Shown piece by piece: positions 44,859-53,832 of a stretch of 64,000 nt of DNA (the stretch's first letter is position 1; each line of letters begins with the position of its first letter). The notes under the pieces were generated by a model. That model made no database searches. It was not told the DNA's origin and saw only the letters and a program-made list of their open reading frames with translations. This DNA is from Dinoroseobacter shibae DFL 12 = DSM 16493 (GTDB taxonomy: Bacteria > Pseudomonadota > Alphaproteobacteria > Rhodobacterales > Rhodobacteraceae). The position numbers and the translations under genes are program-made. The stretch covers positions 1,426,001 to 1,490,000 of the forward strand of contig NC_009952.1 of assembly GCF_000018145.1 (NCBI RefSeq), in the 5' to 3' direction.

Positions 44859-45379
44859 GCGGGGCGCGTCCGGAGCAGGCGGTTCTGAGCCGGGACACGG
44901 ACATGAGCCGGACCGCCGCGACCCGCGCGGTGATCGAGGGGATGGTCGACGGGCTGAACGATCACAGGATCGCGGATATCGGGGAGTTTTTCGCCGAGGG
45001 CTTCGGCTGGCATGGCAACCGGGGGTGCGGGACCAAGCGGGGTCTGCGGGAGTTTCAGGAGAACTGGCAGAAACCGTTCCAGGCGGCGTTTTCCGACAAG
45101 GTCTGCATCGACGAGGCGCGGCTCTACATGGGCGAGTGGGCGGCGGCCTTCGGGCGGCAGGAGGCGGTGCATTCGGGCACGTTCATGGGGATCGCGCCCA
45201 CGGGCAAGCGGGTGGAGATCCGCTACATGGATTTCTGGAAGGTGGTGGACGGCAAGATCGTCGACAACTGGGTCATGGTAGATTTTCCCCATGTGCTGGC
45301 GCAGCTGGGCCGGGACGTCTTCGCGGGCGAGGGCTGGGAGGCGTTCGACCGGGGCGAGAAGGTGCCGCCGGCCCCTTAG
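44855..45379 (+). CDS. SnoaL-like/ester-cyclase-family protein
   Basis: A 174-aa NTF2-fold protein of the SnoaL-like polyketide cyclase family. The VIEGMVDGLNDHRIADIGEFF helix and the GKRVEIRYMDFWKVVDGKIVDNWVMVDFPHVLAQLG core are characteristic, with the Asp/His pair that lines the cavity. Starts at the GTG that overlaps the ATPase stop; the ATG at 44903 is an alternative. It may convert or bind the imported sugar acid or lactone. The enzymatic function is not established. Overlaps the convergent small gene by 4 nt at its end. Confidence 0.82.
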   Translation: MSGARPEQAVLSRDTDMSRTAATRAVIEGMVDGLNDHRIADIGEFFAEGFGWHGNRGCGTKRGLREFQENWQKPFQAAFSDKVCIDEARLYMGEWAAAFGRQEAVHSGTFMGIAPTGKRVEIRYMDFWKVVDGKIVDNWVMVDFPHVLAQLGRDVFAGEGWEAFDRGEKVPPAP

Positions 45380-45591
45380 GCGAGGAACACGCCGAGGATC
45401 ACCACCATAAGCCCCAGCGCGGAGACCGCGAGCGCGCCGAGGTTCAGCGCCACGGCCTTCTGCAGGCGCGCCTTGAGTTCCGCGTCCGACAGGCCCGCGC
45501 GTTTGGCGCGCGCCACCTCGACGATGCAATAGATCAGCCCGATCAGCCCCAGAACCGTGATCATCGCCCCGACGGGCACCAGGTAAGCCAT
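45376..45591 (-). CDS. Small two-helix membrane protein
   Basis: A 71-aa protein with hydrophobic helices at residues 5-27 and 48-70 separated by a charged hinge (ARAKRAGLSDAELKARLQK). The hydrophobicity pattern and the good codon use support expression. No family is recognised. Confidence 0.72.
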   Translation of the reverse strand: MAYLVPVGAMITVLGLIGLIYCIVEVARAKRAGLSDAELKARLQKAVALNLGALAVSALGLMVVILGVFLA

Positions 45592-45737
45592 ATCCGCGCT
45601 CCGCTTGCAGGTGGTTTGCGCGCGGGGTAGCGCGCCCGGGCGGGGGGTGCAAGGTCGGGGGCGGAAACGGTCTTGAAGCGGGCGCGCGCACGCGCTACGC
45701 CTGCCGCCTGCAACCGCGAGACAGGGAGATGGGCAGG

Positions 45738-46016
45738 ATGAATGACGCCGTTCTGGAAGAGCACTCGGGCACGCCCGACAGCTACAAGGTGACCGCCGGA
45801 GAATTGCGGCAGTTCGTCGAGCGGATCGAACGTCTCGACCAGGAAAAGAAGGACATCGCCGAGCAGCAGAAAGAGGTGATGGCCGAGGCCAAGGCGCGCG
45901 GCTACGACACCAAGGTGATGCGCAAGCTCATCGCCTTGCGCAAGCGCGACCCCGACGATATCTCCGAAGAGGAGGCGGTGCTGGAGCTTTACAAGGAAGC
46001 GCTCGGCATGCGCTGA
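45738..46016 (+). CDS. GapR-family (DUF2312) nucleoid-associated protein
   Basis: A 92-aa protein of the alphaproteobacterial DUF2312 family, whose Caulobacter member GapR binds overtwisted DNA. The conserved coiled-coil KVTAGELRQFVERIERLDQEKKDIAE and the MAEAKARGYDTKVMRKLIALRK helix are present. The ATG at 45738 follows GGGCAGG; an ATG 9 nt upstream is possible. Probably essential for chromosome replication and topology. Confidence 0.95.
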   Translation: MNDAVLEEHSGTPDSYKVTAGELRQFVERIERLDQEKKDIAEQQKEVMAEAKARGYDTKVMRKLIALRKRDPDDISEEEAVLELYKEALGMR

Positions 46017-46032
46017 GGCCGCGCGGGGCGGA

Positions 46033-46908
46033 TCAGGGCCGGATCACCGTGATATCGGGCAGGGTCATGATGTCTTCGAGATCCTCTTCATAGACCATGT
46101 CGAGCGCCTCGATCCGTTCCTGGGTCCAGCCGGGCAGATTGTAATCCACCTCCATCTCCTCGGTGTTGCCGAACCGGTCGAGGAAGGAGATCGCGGCCCA
46201 GCGCCGTTGGGCCACGGTGATCTGCGGGTGGTGGTCGAGATAGGCCAGGTAGCGTTTCAGCCCGTCCTCGCTCAGTACCGCGCGCAGGCGGGCATGTTGC
46301 CCCTTCAGGTCGGTCTGCGCGGGCATCCCGGCCACCTCGGTCAGGACCTCGGGCCAGATCAGGGGCGTATCCTCGTTGCACCAGGCGGTGATCGGTGCAT
46401 CCGGCACCGCGAAGCGCAACCGTCGGATCACGTCGAACCAGCTCAGTTCATCGAGGTTGATGCCGTTCAGGAACGCCGGGAAGTCGCCTTTGCCGCAGCG
46501 GTCGAACAGGGCCGGGACGAGGGTCGCGGGGCTGCGCAGGCCGATATGGAACGATACCTCCTGGCTGGGAAAGACATTGCGCAGCCAGGCGGCCTTCTGC
46601 TCCATCTTGCCGTAGAAGGCGGCGTCGTCGAAGACCACCTGGGGCACGCAGATGAAATTCTCGCTCGACATCACAAGGCGGCGTCCGTCCATGCCGTTGA
46701 GGATCGCCTCCAGCACCGCCTCTTCGCCCGCCGGGTCCGATTGCGCGCCCTGCAGGCGGCGCACGGCCTCGCGCAGGACGGTGCGGTACTGATCGGCCGA
46801 CGGTGCCAACACGCCGTTCTGCGCCAGAAGGCCCGCGTTCTGCCGCAGGCAGCTCAGAAGAAGGTCGTCATCCGTACTGTGGGCTCCGATGTGAAAAGCG
46901 ATCTGCAT
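46033..46908 (-). CDS. Hypothetical protein, 291 aa (sulfotransferase-like opening)
   Basis: A 291-aa cytosolic protein starting MQIAFHIGAHSTDDDLLLSCL, which recalls nucleotide-loop openings of sulfotransferase-like proteins seen in capsule and glycan loci but without the usual KTGTT motif. It is rich in acidic residues at the C-terminus. Convergent with gapR (16-nt gap). No activity can be assigned. Confidence 0.65.
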   Translation of the reverse strand: MQIAFHIGAHSTDDDLLLSCLRQNAGLLAQNGVLAPSADQYRTVLREAVRRLQGAQSDPAGEEAVLEAILNGMDGRRLVMSSENFICVPQVVFDDAAFYGKMEQKAAWLRNVFPSQEVSFHIGLRSPATLVPALFDRCGKGDFPAFLNGINLDELSWFDVIRRLRFAVPDAPITAWCNEDTPLIWPEVLTEVAGMPAQTDLKGQHARLRAVLSEDGLKRYLAYLDHHPQITVAQRRWAAISFLDRFGNTEEMEVDYNLPGWTQERIEALDMVYEEDLEDIMTLPDITVIRP

Positions 46909-47080
46909 GGGGTATCCAGGGTTTTGTCGGGCAAGTCTTCGCCCATTTTCCTTTCATTGTCATTAACTTCGATGGGGCGTGATCGCGGCCTTGCGAAACG
47001 ACGCGCGGCGCTGGAAAATTGACCCGGCGGGCAGGCAGGGTCTTGCCATGGCGGGCCAGCGGCGATACTCACTCCGCGGC

Positions 47081-47156
47081 GCCCCTATAGCTCAGCTGGT
47101 AGAGCAACTGATTTGTAATCAGTAGGTCCGCGGTTCGAGTCCGTGTGGGGGCACCA
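47081..47156 (+). tRNA. tRNA-Thr (anticodon UGU)
   Basis: A full cloverleaf of 76 nt including an encoded CCA end. The acceptor GCCCCTA pairs with the 3' side TGGGGGC (one G-T pair), the D-arm is GCTC...GAGC, and the anticodon stem ACTGA/TCAGT bounds a 7-nt loop TTTGTAA with anticodon TGT; the T-arm carries GGTTCGAGTCC. It reads ACA threonine codons. The catabolic block begins right after it. Confidence 0.97.
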
Positions 47157-47532
47157 TTTTCCCGGATATCTGGGGGATCTGTGCGCGTTCTGCCTTTCGG
47201 GCGGGCACCGCGGGCTTGGCTGTGTGCGTCGTCGGGTCGAAAGCCAATGAGAGAGCCTCGGCCAGCTTTCGAGGCGGTCCCGTCGGATGCGGGGGCTATG
47301 GCCTGGGTCTGGGGGGCGGCGTGCGCATCAGGGGGCCGCTAGGCGGCGACCCGATCTAAGCGTTGCCAGTTCGCTTCGGCAGAAATCGCGGGTTTCAAGG
47401 TCCGCGACATATAGACGTTTCCTATAGCTCTGATAACGCGGCAGAGACTTCCGCCTTTCCCCTGTTCGAACGCATGCTTCGCCCCACTGAGCGATCGTCT
47501 TTCGACGGTTGGACCGGTTTGGGGAGGAAATC
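47157..47532 (+). promoter_or_regulatory. Intergenic region after tRNA-Thr with promoter of the CUT2 operon
   Basis: A 376-nt stretch without a credible gene. Reading frames that cross the tRNA are not coding. It contains a LysR-type box ATAG-N7-CTAT at 47411-47425, 107 nt before the binding-protein ATG, and the strong GGGGAGG ribosome site at 47521-47527. This is the likely promoter region of the 47533-56908 operon. Confidence 0.6.
47411..47425. promoter_or_regulatory. LysR-type operator ATAG-N7-CTAT (site 1)
   Basis: A perfect 4-bp inverted repeat with 7-nt spacer, ATAG-ACGTTTC-CTAT, which gives the classical T-N11-A pattern of LysR regulators. The same arrangement occurs at 61125-61139 and 62126-62140 near the LysR gene, so it is the probable control point of the CUT2 operon. 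Confidence 0.7.
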
Positions 47533-48705
47533 ATGAGAATGCGAATTTTGGCATCTTTGGGGTTGGTGTCGACCTTGATGATAAACACTGCCGCGATGGC
47601 AGAGGGCCTCGAAGAGTTGCCGCCGAAGCTTCAGGCCGCCTATCAGGGGGTCGACGAGGGCCAGCCGATCGGGACGTCGGCCTATCGCGACTGGACGCCT
47701 CGGTCCGGTCCGCCCTGGACCATCGGCTATGCAAGCTCCTATGCCGGCAACACGTGGCGCGCAGAGGGCTTGAGCCGTCTGACCGAGGATTTGCTGCCGG
47801 TTTACAGGCAGGCGGGGCTGGTTGACGAGATCATCGTCACGCAATCGGATCTCAACGACGCGCGCCAGATCCAGCAGATCCGACAGCTTGTGGACCAGGG
47901 CGTGGATGCGATCATCGTGTGCTGCTCGAACCCGGTCGCCCTGAACAAGGCCGTCGAATATGCCTACTCCAAGGGTGTCGTGGTGTTTTCCTATTCGGGC
48001 TATCTGACGTCGGACAAGGCGCTGAACGCCTCGTCGAACTATACGCTGGGCGGCTATGAAATCGCCAAGGCGATGATCGAGGAAGTGGGCGGCGAGGGGA
48101 ACTTCCTGCTGGTGTCGGGGATCGCGGGCGCGGCCTCTTCGGAGAGCTTCGACACCGGCGCCATGCGCGCCTTGGAGGAGTTTCCGAACGCCAAGCTGGT
48201 TGGCCAGGTCTGGGGCAACTGGACCGACCAAGTCGCCCAGACCGAGGTTCAGAAGTTCCTCGCAACCAACCCCGCGCGGATTGACGGGATCATCGCGCAG
48301 GGCTCCCAGGAAACCGGTGTGCTGAAGGCGGTGTTGCAGTCGGGCCGCGAGGTGATGCCGATCTCGCTGGCAGGCTCGGCCGGAGCGGCTTGCTATCTAA
48401 AGCAGAACCCCGATTGGATCAGCCATGCGTTCCAGATCTGGCCCCCGGGCGACGAGATGGAACTGGGCTTCAACTCGGTGATCCGCACGCTGCAGAACCA
48501 GGGTCCCAAACTGCAATCGATCCTGCGCGGGGTCTACCGGCTGCCCGCGGCGGAATACGTGGCGAGCCTGGGCGATGACTGCTCGGTCGACTCGACCGCG
48601 TACATCCAGCCGGGCATCGACGTCTGGTTCCCCGACGACAAGGCCGCCGGCTACTTCCTGCGGCCGGAAAACCCGCTCGATTGGGCCGCCAAGAACGTCA
48701 ACTGA
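47533..48705 (+). CDS. CUT2-type (ribose-like) ABC substrate-binding protein
   Basis: A 390-aa periplasmic binding protein of the Peripla_BP_4 type. A signal peptide covers residues 1-23 (AMA). The core contains WTIGYASSYAGNTWRAE, VDQGVDAIIVCCSNPVALN and EFPNAKLVGQVWGNW, as in sugar-binding proteins with two Rossmann-like lobes. GGGGAGGAAATC precedes ATG 47533. First gene of an operon with an RbsA-type ATPase and two permeases; it probably binds a sugar, polyol or related alcohol. Larger than ribose-binding proteins (about 300 aa). Confidence 0.9.
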   Translation: MRMRILASLGLVSTLMINTAAMAEGLEELPPKLQAAYQGVDEGQPIGTSAYRDWTPRSGPPWTIGYASSYAGNTWRAEGLSRLTEDLLPVYRQAGLVDEIIVTQSDLNDARQIQQIRQLVDQGVDAIIVCCSNPVALNKAVEYAYSKGVVVFSYSGYLTSDKALNASSNYTLGGYEIAKAMIEEVGGEGNFLLVSGIAGAASSESFDTGAMRALEEFPNAKLVGQVWGNWTDQVAQTEVQKFLATNPARIDGIIAQGSQETGVLKAVLQSGREVMPISLAGSAGAACYLKQNPDWISHAFQIWPPGDEMELGFNSVIRTLQNQGPKLQSILRGVYRLPAAEYVASLGDDCSVDSTAYIQPGIDVWFPDDKAAGYFLRPENPLDWAAKNVN

Positions 48706-48761
48706 GGCAGATCGCTCCCGGGGGATGTCCCCGGGGGCGGATCACCAAGAGGCACAGCAGC

Positions 48762-50309
48762 ATGTCAGCGATTTCCCTGTCGGATATCCATATGTCGTTC
48801 GGCGAAACGCGTGCGCTGGAGGGGGCTTCGCTGCAAGCCGATCTTGGCGAAATACACGCGATCGTGGGCGAGAACGGCAGCGGCAAGAGCACCCTGGCGA
48901 AGATCATGTCCGGGGTCATCCTGCCGGACAGCGGCGAGATCGACATCTTGGGTGTCCGCCCGACCCGACCCTCCGACGCCATCGCGGCAGGCATCTCGAC
49001 CATCTATCAGGAGATTTTCGTCGCAGAAGACCTGTCGATATGGGAGAACATCTTTGCCGGGGTCGACGGGCTGTGGCGCAAGAGGTGCCGCACGTCTGAA
49101 AAGAAGGCTCTGGCGCGCGATGTCCTCAAGCGGCTGGCGGAGGTCGATATCGACCCGGACACACCGGTGTCGGACCTGCCGCTGAACCTCAAGCAGTGGA
49201 TCGTGATCGCCAGGGCCATCCTGCAAAAGCCGCGGGTTCTGATTTTCGACGAAAGCTCTGCCGCGCTGGACCTCGACGCGACGAACCGGTTGCACCTGGA
49301 GATGCTCGCGCTCCGGGAGGCGGGGTCGTGCATCATCCTCGTCACCCATCGGATTGCCGAGCTGGTCAAGATCACGGACAGGGCGACGGTTCTCAGGGAT
49401 GGCAAGACGGTGGGTCGGCTGGAAAAGGGCGAAGTCACCGAAGACAGGCTTCTGCAGCTGATGTCGGCCGACACGCGGCATAACGCCCTCGGGTCACGGG
49501 CGCGGACCGTGGTGCCGGCAGCGCAGAAACCCGCGTTGGAGGCACGCCGGATGCGGCTGCCCGGCGGTGGGGCGCCGATCGATTTCAAGATCCATCCCGG
49601 CGAGATCGTGGGGCTTTCCGGTCTCGATGGTGCGGGGCAGTCGGAGTTCCTGCGCAGGCTGGCAGGTATCGATCCCGCGCCTTCCGGGACGGTGCGGGTC
49701 TGGGACAAATCGACCGAGTGGCGTTCGATCACCTGCCTGGCCGAGGCAGAGGCGGCGGCTATCACCTATGTGTCCGGGGACCGCAAGAAGGAAGGCATTT
49801 TTCCGAACCTGTCGATCTTCGAGAATTTCGCGATGCCGCTTTATGGGCGCCATTCCGGTCGGGGCGGTATGATAGACACGGAGACCTTGCATGCGTGCTT
49901 CGCCCAGGAGGAGGCGCGCTTGTCGATCAAGCACGGGGCGCGTCAGGATCGCATCACGACGCTCTCGGGAGGCAACCAGCAGAAGGTGCTGATTGCGCGC
50001 GCCTTTGCGCAGAACCCGCGCGTGATCCTGCTCAACGATCCGGCGCGGGGCGTGGATATCGGGACCAAGCAGGATCTCTATACTCATTTGCGCGCTTTCG
50101 CCTCCGAGGGTGGAGCGGTCGTCTACCTGTCCACCGAGATCGAGGAATTCTTCGACTTCGCGGATCGTGCGGACGTGTTCTTCGAAGGCAGCCTGTTTGC
50201 CAGTTTCGAGCAGGGCGGCATCACGCAAGACAACATTTTGGCCGCGATGTTCGGCAAGTCGCACCCGATCGAATTCGACGAGACCGTCAGAGCGGGAGGG
50301 CGGATGTGA
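48762..50309 (+). CDS. CUT2-type ABC ATPase (RbsA-like, double domain)
   Basis: A 515-aa protein with two ATPase domains. Domain 1 has Walker A GENGSGKST and Walker B LIFDESSAALD, with a degenerate signature (LPLNLKQWIVIARAI). Domain 2 has a degenerate Walker A (GLDGAGQSEF) and the canonical LSGGNQQKVLIARAF and VILLNDPARGVDIGTK. This asymmetry is normal for RbsA. ATG 48762 is preferred by position; the stop overlaps the permease ATG by 1 nt. Confidence 0.93.
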   Translation: MSAISLSDIHMSFGETRALEGASLQADLGEIHAIVGENGSGKSTLAKIMSGVILPDSGEIDILGVRPTRPSDAIAAGISTIYQEIFVAEDLSIWENIFAGVDGLWRKRCRTSEKKALARDVLKRLAEVDIDPDTPVSDLPLNLKQWIVIARAILQKPRVLIFDESSAALDLDATNRLHLEMLALREAGSCIILVTHRIAELVKITDRATVLRDGKTVGRLEKGEVTEDRLLQLMSADTRHNALGSRARTVVPAAQKPALEARRMRLPGGGAPIDFKIHPGEIVGLSGLDGAGQSEFLRRLAGIDPAPSGTVRVWDKSTEWRSITCLAEAEAAAITYVSGDRKKEGIFPNLSIFENFAMPLYGRHSGRGGMIDTETLHACFAQEEARLSIKHGARQDRITTLSGGNQQKVLIARAFAQNPRVILLNDPARGVDIGTKQDLYTHLRAFASEGGAVVYLSTEIEEFFDFADRADVFFEGSLFASFEQGGITQDNILAAMFGKSHPIEFDETVRAGGRM

Positions 50310-51271
50310 TGGAAGGCCTTGTCAGCCGCAACCGTCATCTTCTGGTGCCCTTCGGACTGGTGCTTGTCCTTGGCGTCATCGCGGCGGTCCGGGCGCCGCA
50401 GACCTTTACCTATGTTGGGCTGGCCGGGGCGTTGCTGGTCGCGGCACCGCTGATCCTCGCCGCCATTGCGATCACGCCTATCGCCATTGCCGGGCGCGGT
50501 GGTGTGGATTTGTCCATCGGTCCGCTGATCGGGTTCGTGAACGTCACGATCGTCGTGTGGCTGACCGGGAACGGCATCACCCATCCGGTGCTGGTCTTCG
50601 CCTATGCGATCCTTGCCGCGTGTGCCTGGCAGGCGCTGCTTGCTGCACTGATCATTCACGTGCGGATATCTCCGATCATCGCGTCGCTGGCCGGGTTCAT
50701 GATCTTGTCGGGGGTCAATCTCGTGATCCTGTCGCGTCCGGGCGGTTTCGCCCCGGAATGGCTGGGCAACTGGGGGTGGGGCACGGAACTGCTGAGCCCG
50801 GTTCTGTACATCCTGGTCGCGGCCTGCGTGATCTGGGCGCTTTTCTCGCGCACGCCGCTCTTTCAGCATATTCGGTTGATGGGTGCGGATGAGCGCACGG
50901 CCTATACCAGTGGCGTCGACATCGTCAAAGCCCGCTACGCCGCCCATCTTCTGGCGGGTGTGTTCGCGGGGTTGGCGGCGCTGTGCCTGACCGGGTTGAT
51001 CGGATCGGGCGATCCGACCCAGGGCAACACCCTGACCCTGCAGGCGATCACGGCGCTCGTTCTGGGGGGCACGTCGCTGTCCGGTGGCAAGGGTGGTATC
51101 ACCGGGTCCATTCTGGGCGCGCTTGCCATGTACCTGGTTTTCGTCGTGCTGTCCTCGTTCAACTTCGGCGCGATCTCGGGGTTCATGACGCAGCTTTTCT
51201 ATGGGCTAATGCTCGTGATCTCGCTCATGCTGGCGCTGGTCACATCGCGCCGTCGGGTCGCGGCGGTGTGA
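50309..51271 (+). CDS. CUT2-type ABC permease 1 (RbsC-like)
   Basis: A 320-aa permease with eight to ten hydrophobic helices and the RbsC-type signatures AGRGGVDLSIGPLIGF and ALVLGGTSLSGGKGGITGSILGA. It starts at the ATG that overlaps the ATPase stop (TGATG) after GGGAGGGCGG, and its stop overlaps the next gene's possible start. Confidence 0.92.
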   Translation: MEGLVSRNRHLLVPFGLVLVLGVIAAVRAPQTFTYVGLAGALLVAAPLILAAIAITPIAIAGRGGVDLSIGPLIGFVNVTIVVWLTGNGITHPVLVFAYAILAACAWQALLAALIIHVRISPIIASLAGFMILSGVNLVILSRPGGFAPEWLGNWGWGTELLSPVLYILVAACVIWALFSRTPLFQHIRLMGADERTAYTSGVDIVKARYAAHLLAGVFAGLAALCLTGLIGSGDPTQGNTLTLQAITALVLGGTSLSGGKGGITGSILGALAMYLVFVVLSSFNFGAISGFMTQLFYGLMLVISLMLALVTSRRRVAAV

Positions 51272-51312
51272 TGGACTGGCCTTTTCCCACTGCAGATACA
51301 GGAGCGCACGCC

Positions 51313-52302
51313 ATGTCACGCAGACCGAAAAGACTGCGCGCGGAACATCGGGGCCTCGTTCTGGGAAGTCTTCTTCTGGTCGCGCTGTTCACCGCCGCGT
51401 CGATCCTGGTGGAGGGCTTTGCCTCGGCAAACAACATCCGGTCGATCCTGCTGCTGGCGGCTTTCCTCGGGCTCGCGGCCCTGGGGCAGACCATGGTGGC
51501 CACGGTGGGGGGGCTCGATCTGTCGATCCCCTTCGTGATCGGCGCTTCCAATATTCTTCTGGCCTATCTTTTCGGCACAAGCCTGCCTGCGCCCCTCGCC
51601 ATTCTCTGCATTCTCGCGATGGGGGCGCTGATCGGGGTTCTGAACGGTGTGATGAGCTACCGGATCCAGGGCCAGGCATTGATCCTGACCCTGGGCGTGG
51701 GGTTTGCCGTAGTGGGCGGTGCCCAGATTTTCACGAGCCTGGGGTCGCAGTTCTCGGGCACGGTCTTCAGCCAGGTGCCCGGGTGGTTTTCAAACATCGC
51801 CTCGATCAGCGGGACGACCTTCGGGCTGAAACTGCCGCCGGTCATCCTGATCTGGGCCGCGATTGCGGCAAGCCTGATCTTCTGGATCAACCGGACCCGT
51901 GCGGGCCGCGCGATCTATGCCATCGGCGGCAATAGGACGGCGGCGGCCCGGCTGCGCATCTCTGAGTTCCGGGTCTGGGTGTCGACGTACACGATTTCGG
52001 GCCTGACGGCGGCGGCCACGGGGTGCCTGCTGCTGGGGTTTTCGGGGGGCGGTTTCGTGGGCGTGGGCGACCCGTATCTGTTCACCACCGTCGCCGCGGT
52101 CGTGGTGGGGGGCACCTCCCTGCTGGGCGGGACGGGCGGTTACGGCGCCACGGTGATCGGTGTGTTGGTCTTGCAGGTCTTGACCTCTTTCCTCGTCGGC
52201 ATGGGCTTGGACTACGCCGCGCAACAGACGGTTTTCGGGCTGCTGATCCTGCCGATGGTGGCGCTTTATGCCCGCGCACCACACATCCGCTATCAAATCT
52301 AG
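51313..52302 (+). CDS. CUT2-type ABC permease 2 (RbsC-like)
   Basis: A 329-aa permease with TVGGLDLSIPFVIGASNI and VVVGGTSLLGGTGGYGATVIG, matching permease 1 in build; two different permeases imply a heterodimer. ATG 51313 has AGGAG at good spacing; an in-frame ATG at 51271 (overlapping the previous stop) would add 14 residues. It is followed after 18 nt by an aldehyde dehydrogenase. Confidence 0.9.
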   Translation: MSRRPKRLRAEHRGLVLGSLLLVALFTAASILVEGFASANNIRSILLLAAFLGLAALGQTMVATVGGLDLSIPFVIGASNILLAYLFGTSLPAPLAILCILAMGALIGVLNGVMSYRIQGQALILTLGVGFAVVGGAQIFTSLGSQFSGTVFSQVPGWFSNIASISGTTFGLKLPPVILIWAAIAASLIFWINRTRAGRAIYAIGGNRTAAARLRISEFRVWVSTYTISGLTAAATGCLLLGFSGGGFVGVGDPYLFTTVAAVVVGGTSLLGGTGGYGATVIGVLVLQVLTSFLVGMGLDYAAQQTVFGLLILPMVALYARAPHIRYQI

Positions 52303-52320
52303 ACCAAAGGGAGACACGGC

Positions 52321-53775
52321 ATGAACGTACAAACAGGTTTCGCACAGGACGTTCGGGTGGATTTCACGGGGCCTTACCGGCACGCCATCAACGGGGCGCT
52401 GGTCGACAGTGCCGGGAGCTTCGAGGTGTTCAACCCGGCCACCGACGAGGTGGTGGCACACGCCCCCAACGCGTCACGGGATCAGGTGGAGCAGGCCATC
52501 GCCGCGGCAAAGGCTGCGCAACCGGGCTGGGCCGCGCTGAGCCAGGACGAACGCGGGGCTTATATCGCGGCCTATGCGGACGCTCTGGACGCGCACAAGC
52601 AGGAGTTGATCACGCTGCTGACGACCGAGCAGGGCAAGCCGCGCCATTCGATGGCGACCACGGAGGTCGAGTACGCCATCTTTTGGGTCCGCGAAGTCGC
52701 CAAGCGGCGGCTCGAAGACGAGGTTATCGAGGACACGCCCGAGCATACGGTGAAGGTTGCGCACACGCCCCTGGGCGTGGTGGGCGCGATCACGCCGTGG
52801 AATTTTCCCGTGCTGCTGGGCCTGTGGAAGATCGCGCCGTGTCTCGTCACCGGCAACACGATGGTGATGAAACCCTCGCCCTACACTCCCCTCTGCACGC
52901 TGCGCTTTGGCGAGATCGCGCAGCAGGTGTTCCCGGCGGGGGTACTCAACGTCGTGGCGGGGGGCAACGAACAGGGGGCCTGGTTGACCGAGCATCCCGA
53001 TATCGCGAAAATTTCGTTCACCGGGTCGACGGCGACGGGCCGGAAGGTCATGGCGTCTTCGTCGTGCAACCTCAAGCGGATCACGCTGGAGCTTGGCGGC
53101 AACGATCCGGCGATCCTTTTGCCCGGCACGGACTACAAGCCGCTGATCCCCACGCTGTTCGACGCGGCCTATGGCAACTCCGGTCAGTGGTGCATCGCGG
53201 TCAAGCGCCTCTATGTCCACGAGAGCCTCTATGACGATTTCCTGCGGGATTTCGTCGCCCATGCGGCGGAAAAGACCGTCGGCAACGGCATGGACCCCAA
53301 CACTGATCTCGGCCCGATCCAGAACAAGATGCAATACGGCAAGCTCAAGGATCTGTTCGCCGATGTGAAGGCGCAGGGTCTGTCGGTGCCGCTGGGGGGT
53401 GAGATCCCCGATGGTCCGGGGAATTTCGTGCCGATCACCATTGTGGACAATCCCCCGAAAGACAGCCGTGTCGTGCGCGAAGAACCGTTTGGCCCGATCC
53501 TGCCGATCATCAAGTGGTCGGACCTGGACGAGGTCGTGCGCGATGCAAATGACACGGAATTCGGTCTTGCCGCGTCGGTCTGGGGGCCGGATCGCGACAC
53601 GGCGATCGGGGTTGCAAACAGACTGGAGGCGGGCACTGTCTGGGTGAACGAGATCCACATTCACGGAATCGATATCCCCTTCGGTGGACACAAGCAGTCG
53701 GGCATGGGGGTAGAGAACGGGCAGGAAGGTTTGAAGGAGTTCACCAACACCAAGACCTATATGTTCAGGAAGTAG
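52321..53775 (+). CDS. NAD(P)-dependent aldehyde dehydrogenase
   Basis: A 484-aa ALDH. TPWNFPVLLGLWKIAPCLVTGNTMVMKPSP binds the cofactor, the general base Glu is in LELGGNDPAIL and the catalytic Cys is in SGQWCIAVKR (about Cys285; Trp instead of the usual Val/Thr before it). It resembles succinate-semialdehyde or aliphatic ALDHs. It is in the CUT2 transporter operon and so likely oxidises an aldehyde made from the imported compound. A 10-bp hairpin lies between it and the fumarase gene. Confidence 0.92.
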   Translation: MNVQTGFAQDVRVDFTGPYRHAINGALVDSAGSFEVFNPATDEVVAHAPNASRDQVEQAIAAAKAAQPGWAALSQDERGAYIAAYADALDAHKQELITLLTTEQGKPRHSMATTEVEYAIFWVREVAKRRLEDEVIEDTPEHTVKVAHTPLGVVGAITPWNFPVLLGLWKIAPCLVTGNTMVMKPSPYTPLCTLRFGEIAQQVFPAGVLNVVAGGNEQGAWLTEHPDIAKISFTGSTATGRKVMASSSCNLKRITLELGGNDPAILLPGTDYKPLIPTLFDAAYGNSGQWCIAVKRLYVHESLYDDFLRDFVAHAAEKTVGNGMDPNTDLGPIQNKMQYGKLKDLFADVKAQGLSVPLGGEIPDGPGNFVPITIVDNPPKDSRVVREEPFGPILPIIKWSDLDEVVRDANDTEFGLAASVWGPDRDTAIGVANRLEAGTVWVNEIHIHGIDIPFGGHKQSGMGVENGQEGLKEFTNTKTYMFRK

Positions 53776-53789
53776 TGCAAGACACGGCT

Positions 53790-53815
53790 AGGCGGCCCGC
53801 CCGTTCGGGCCGCCT
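53790..53815 (+). promoter_or_regulatory. Intra-operon hairpin between ALDH and fumarase
   Basis: A perfect 10-bp stem AGGCGGCCCG/CGGGCCGCCT (53790-53799 with 53806-53815, 6-nt loop) fills the 57-nt gap, ending 17 nt before the next ATG. It has no T-tract, so an mRNA stabiliser or partial attenuator is more likely than a strong terminator. Confidence 0.55.
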
Positions 53816-53832
53816 GTGAGCCGCCAGGGACC

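Noticed and set aside
47145-47342. Plus-strand frame starting in the tRNA-Thr 3' end
   Set aside because: It overlaps the mature tRNA, has no ribosome site and its translation looks random.
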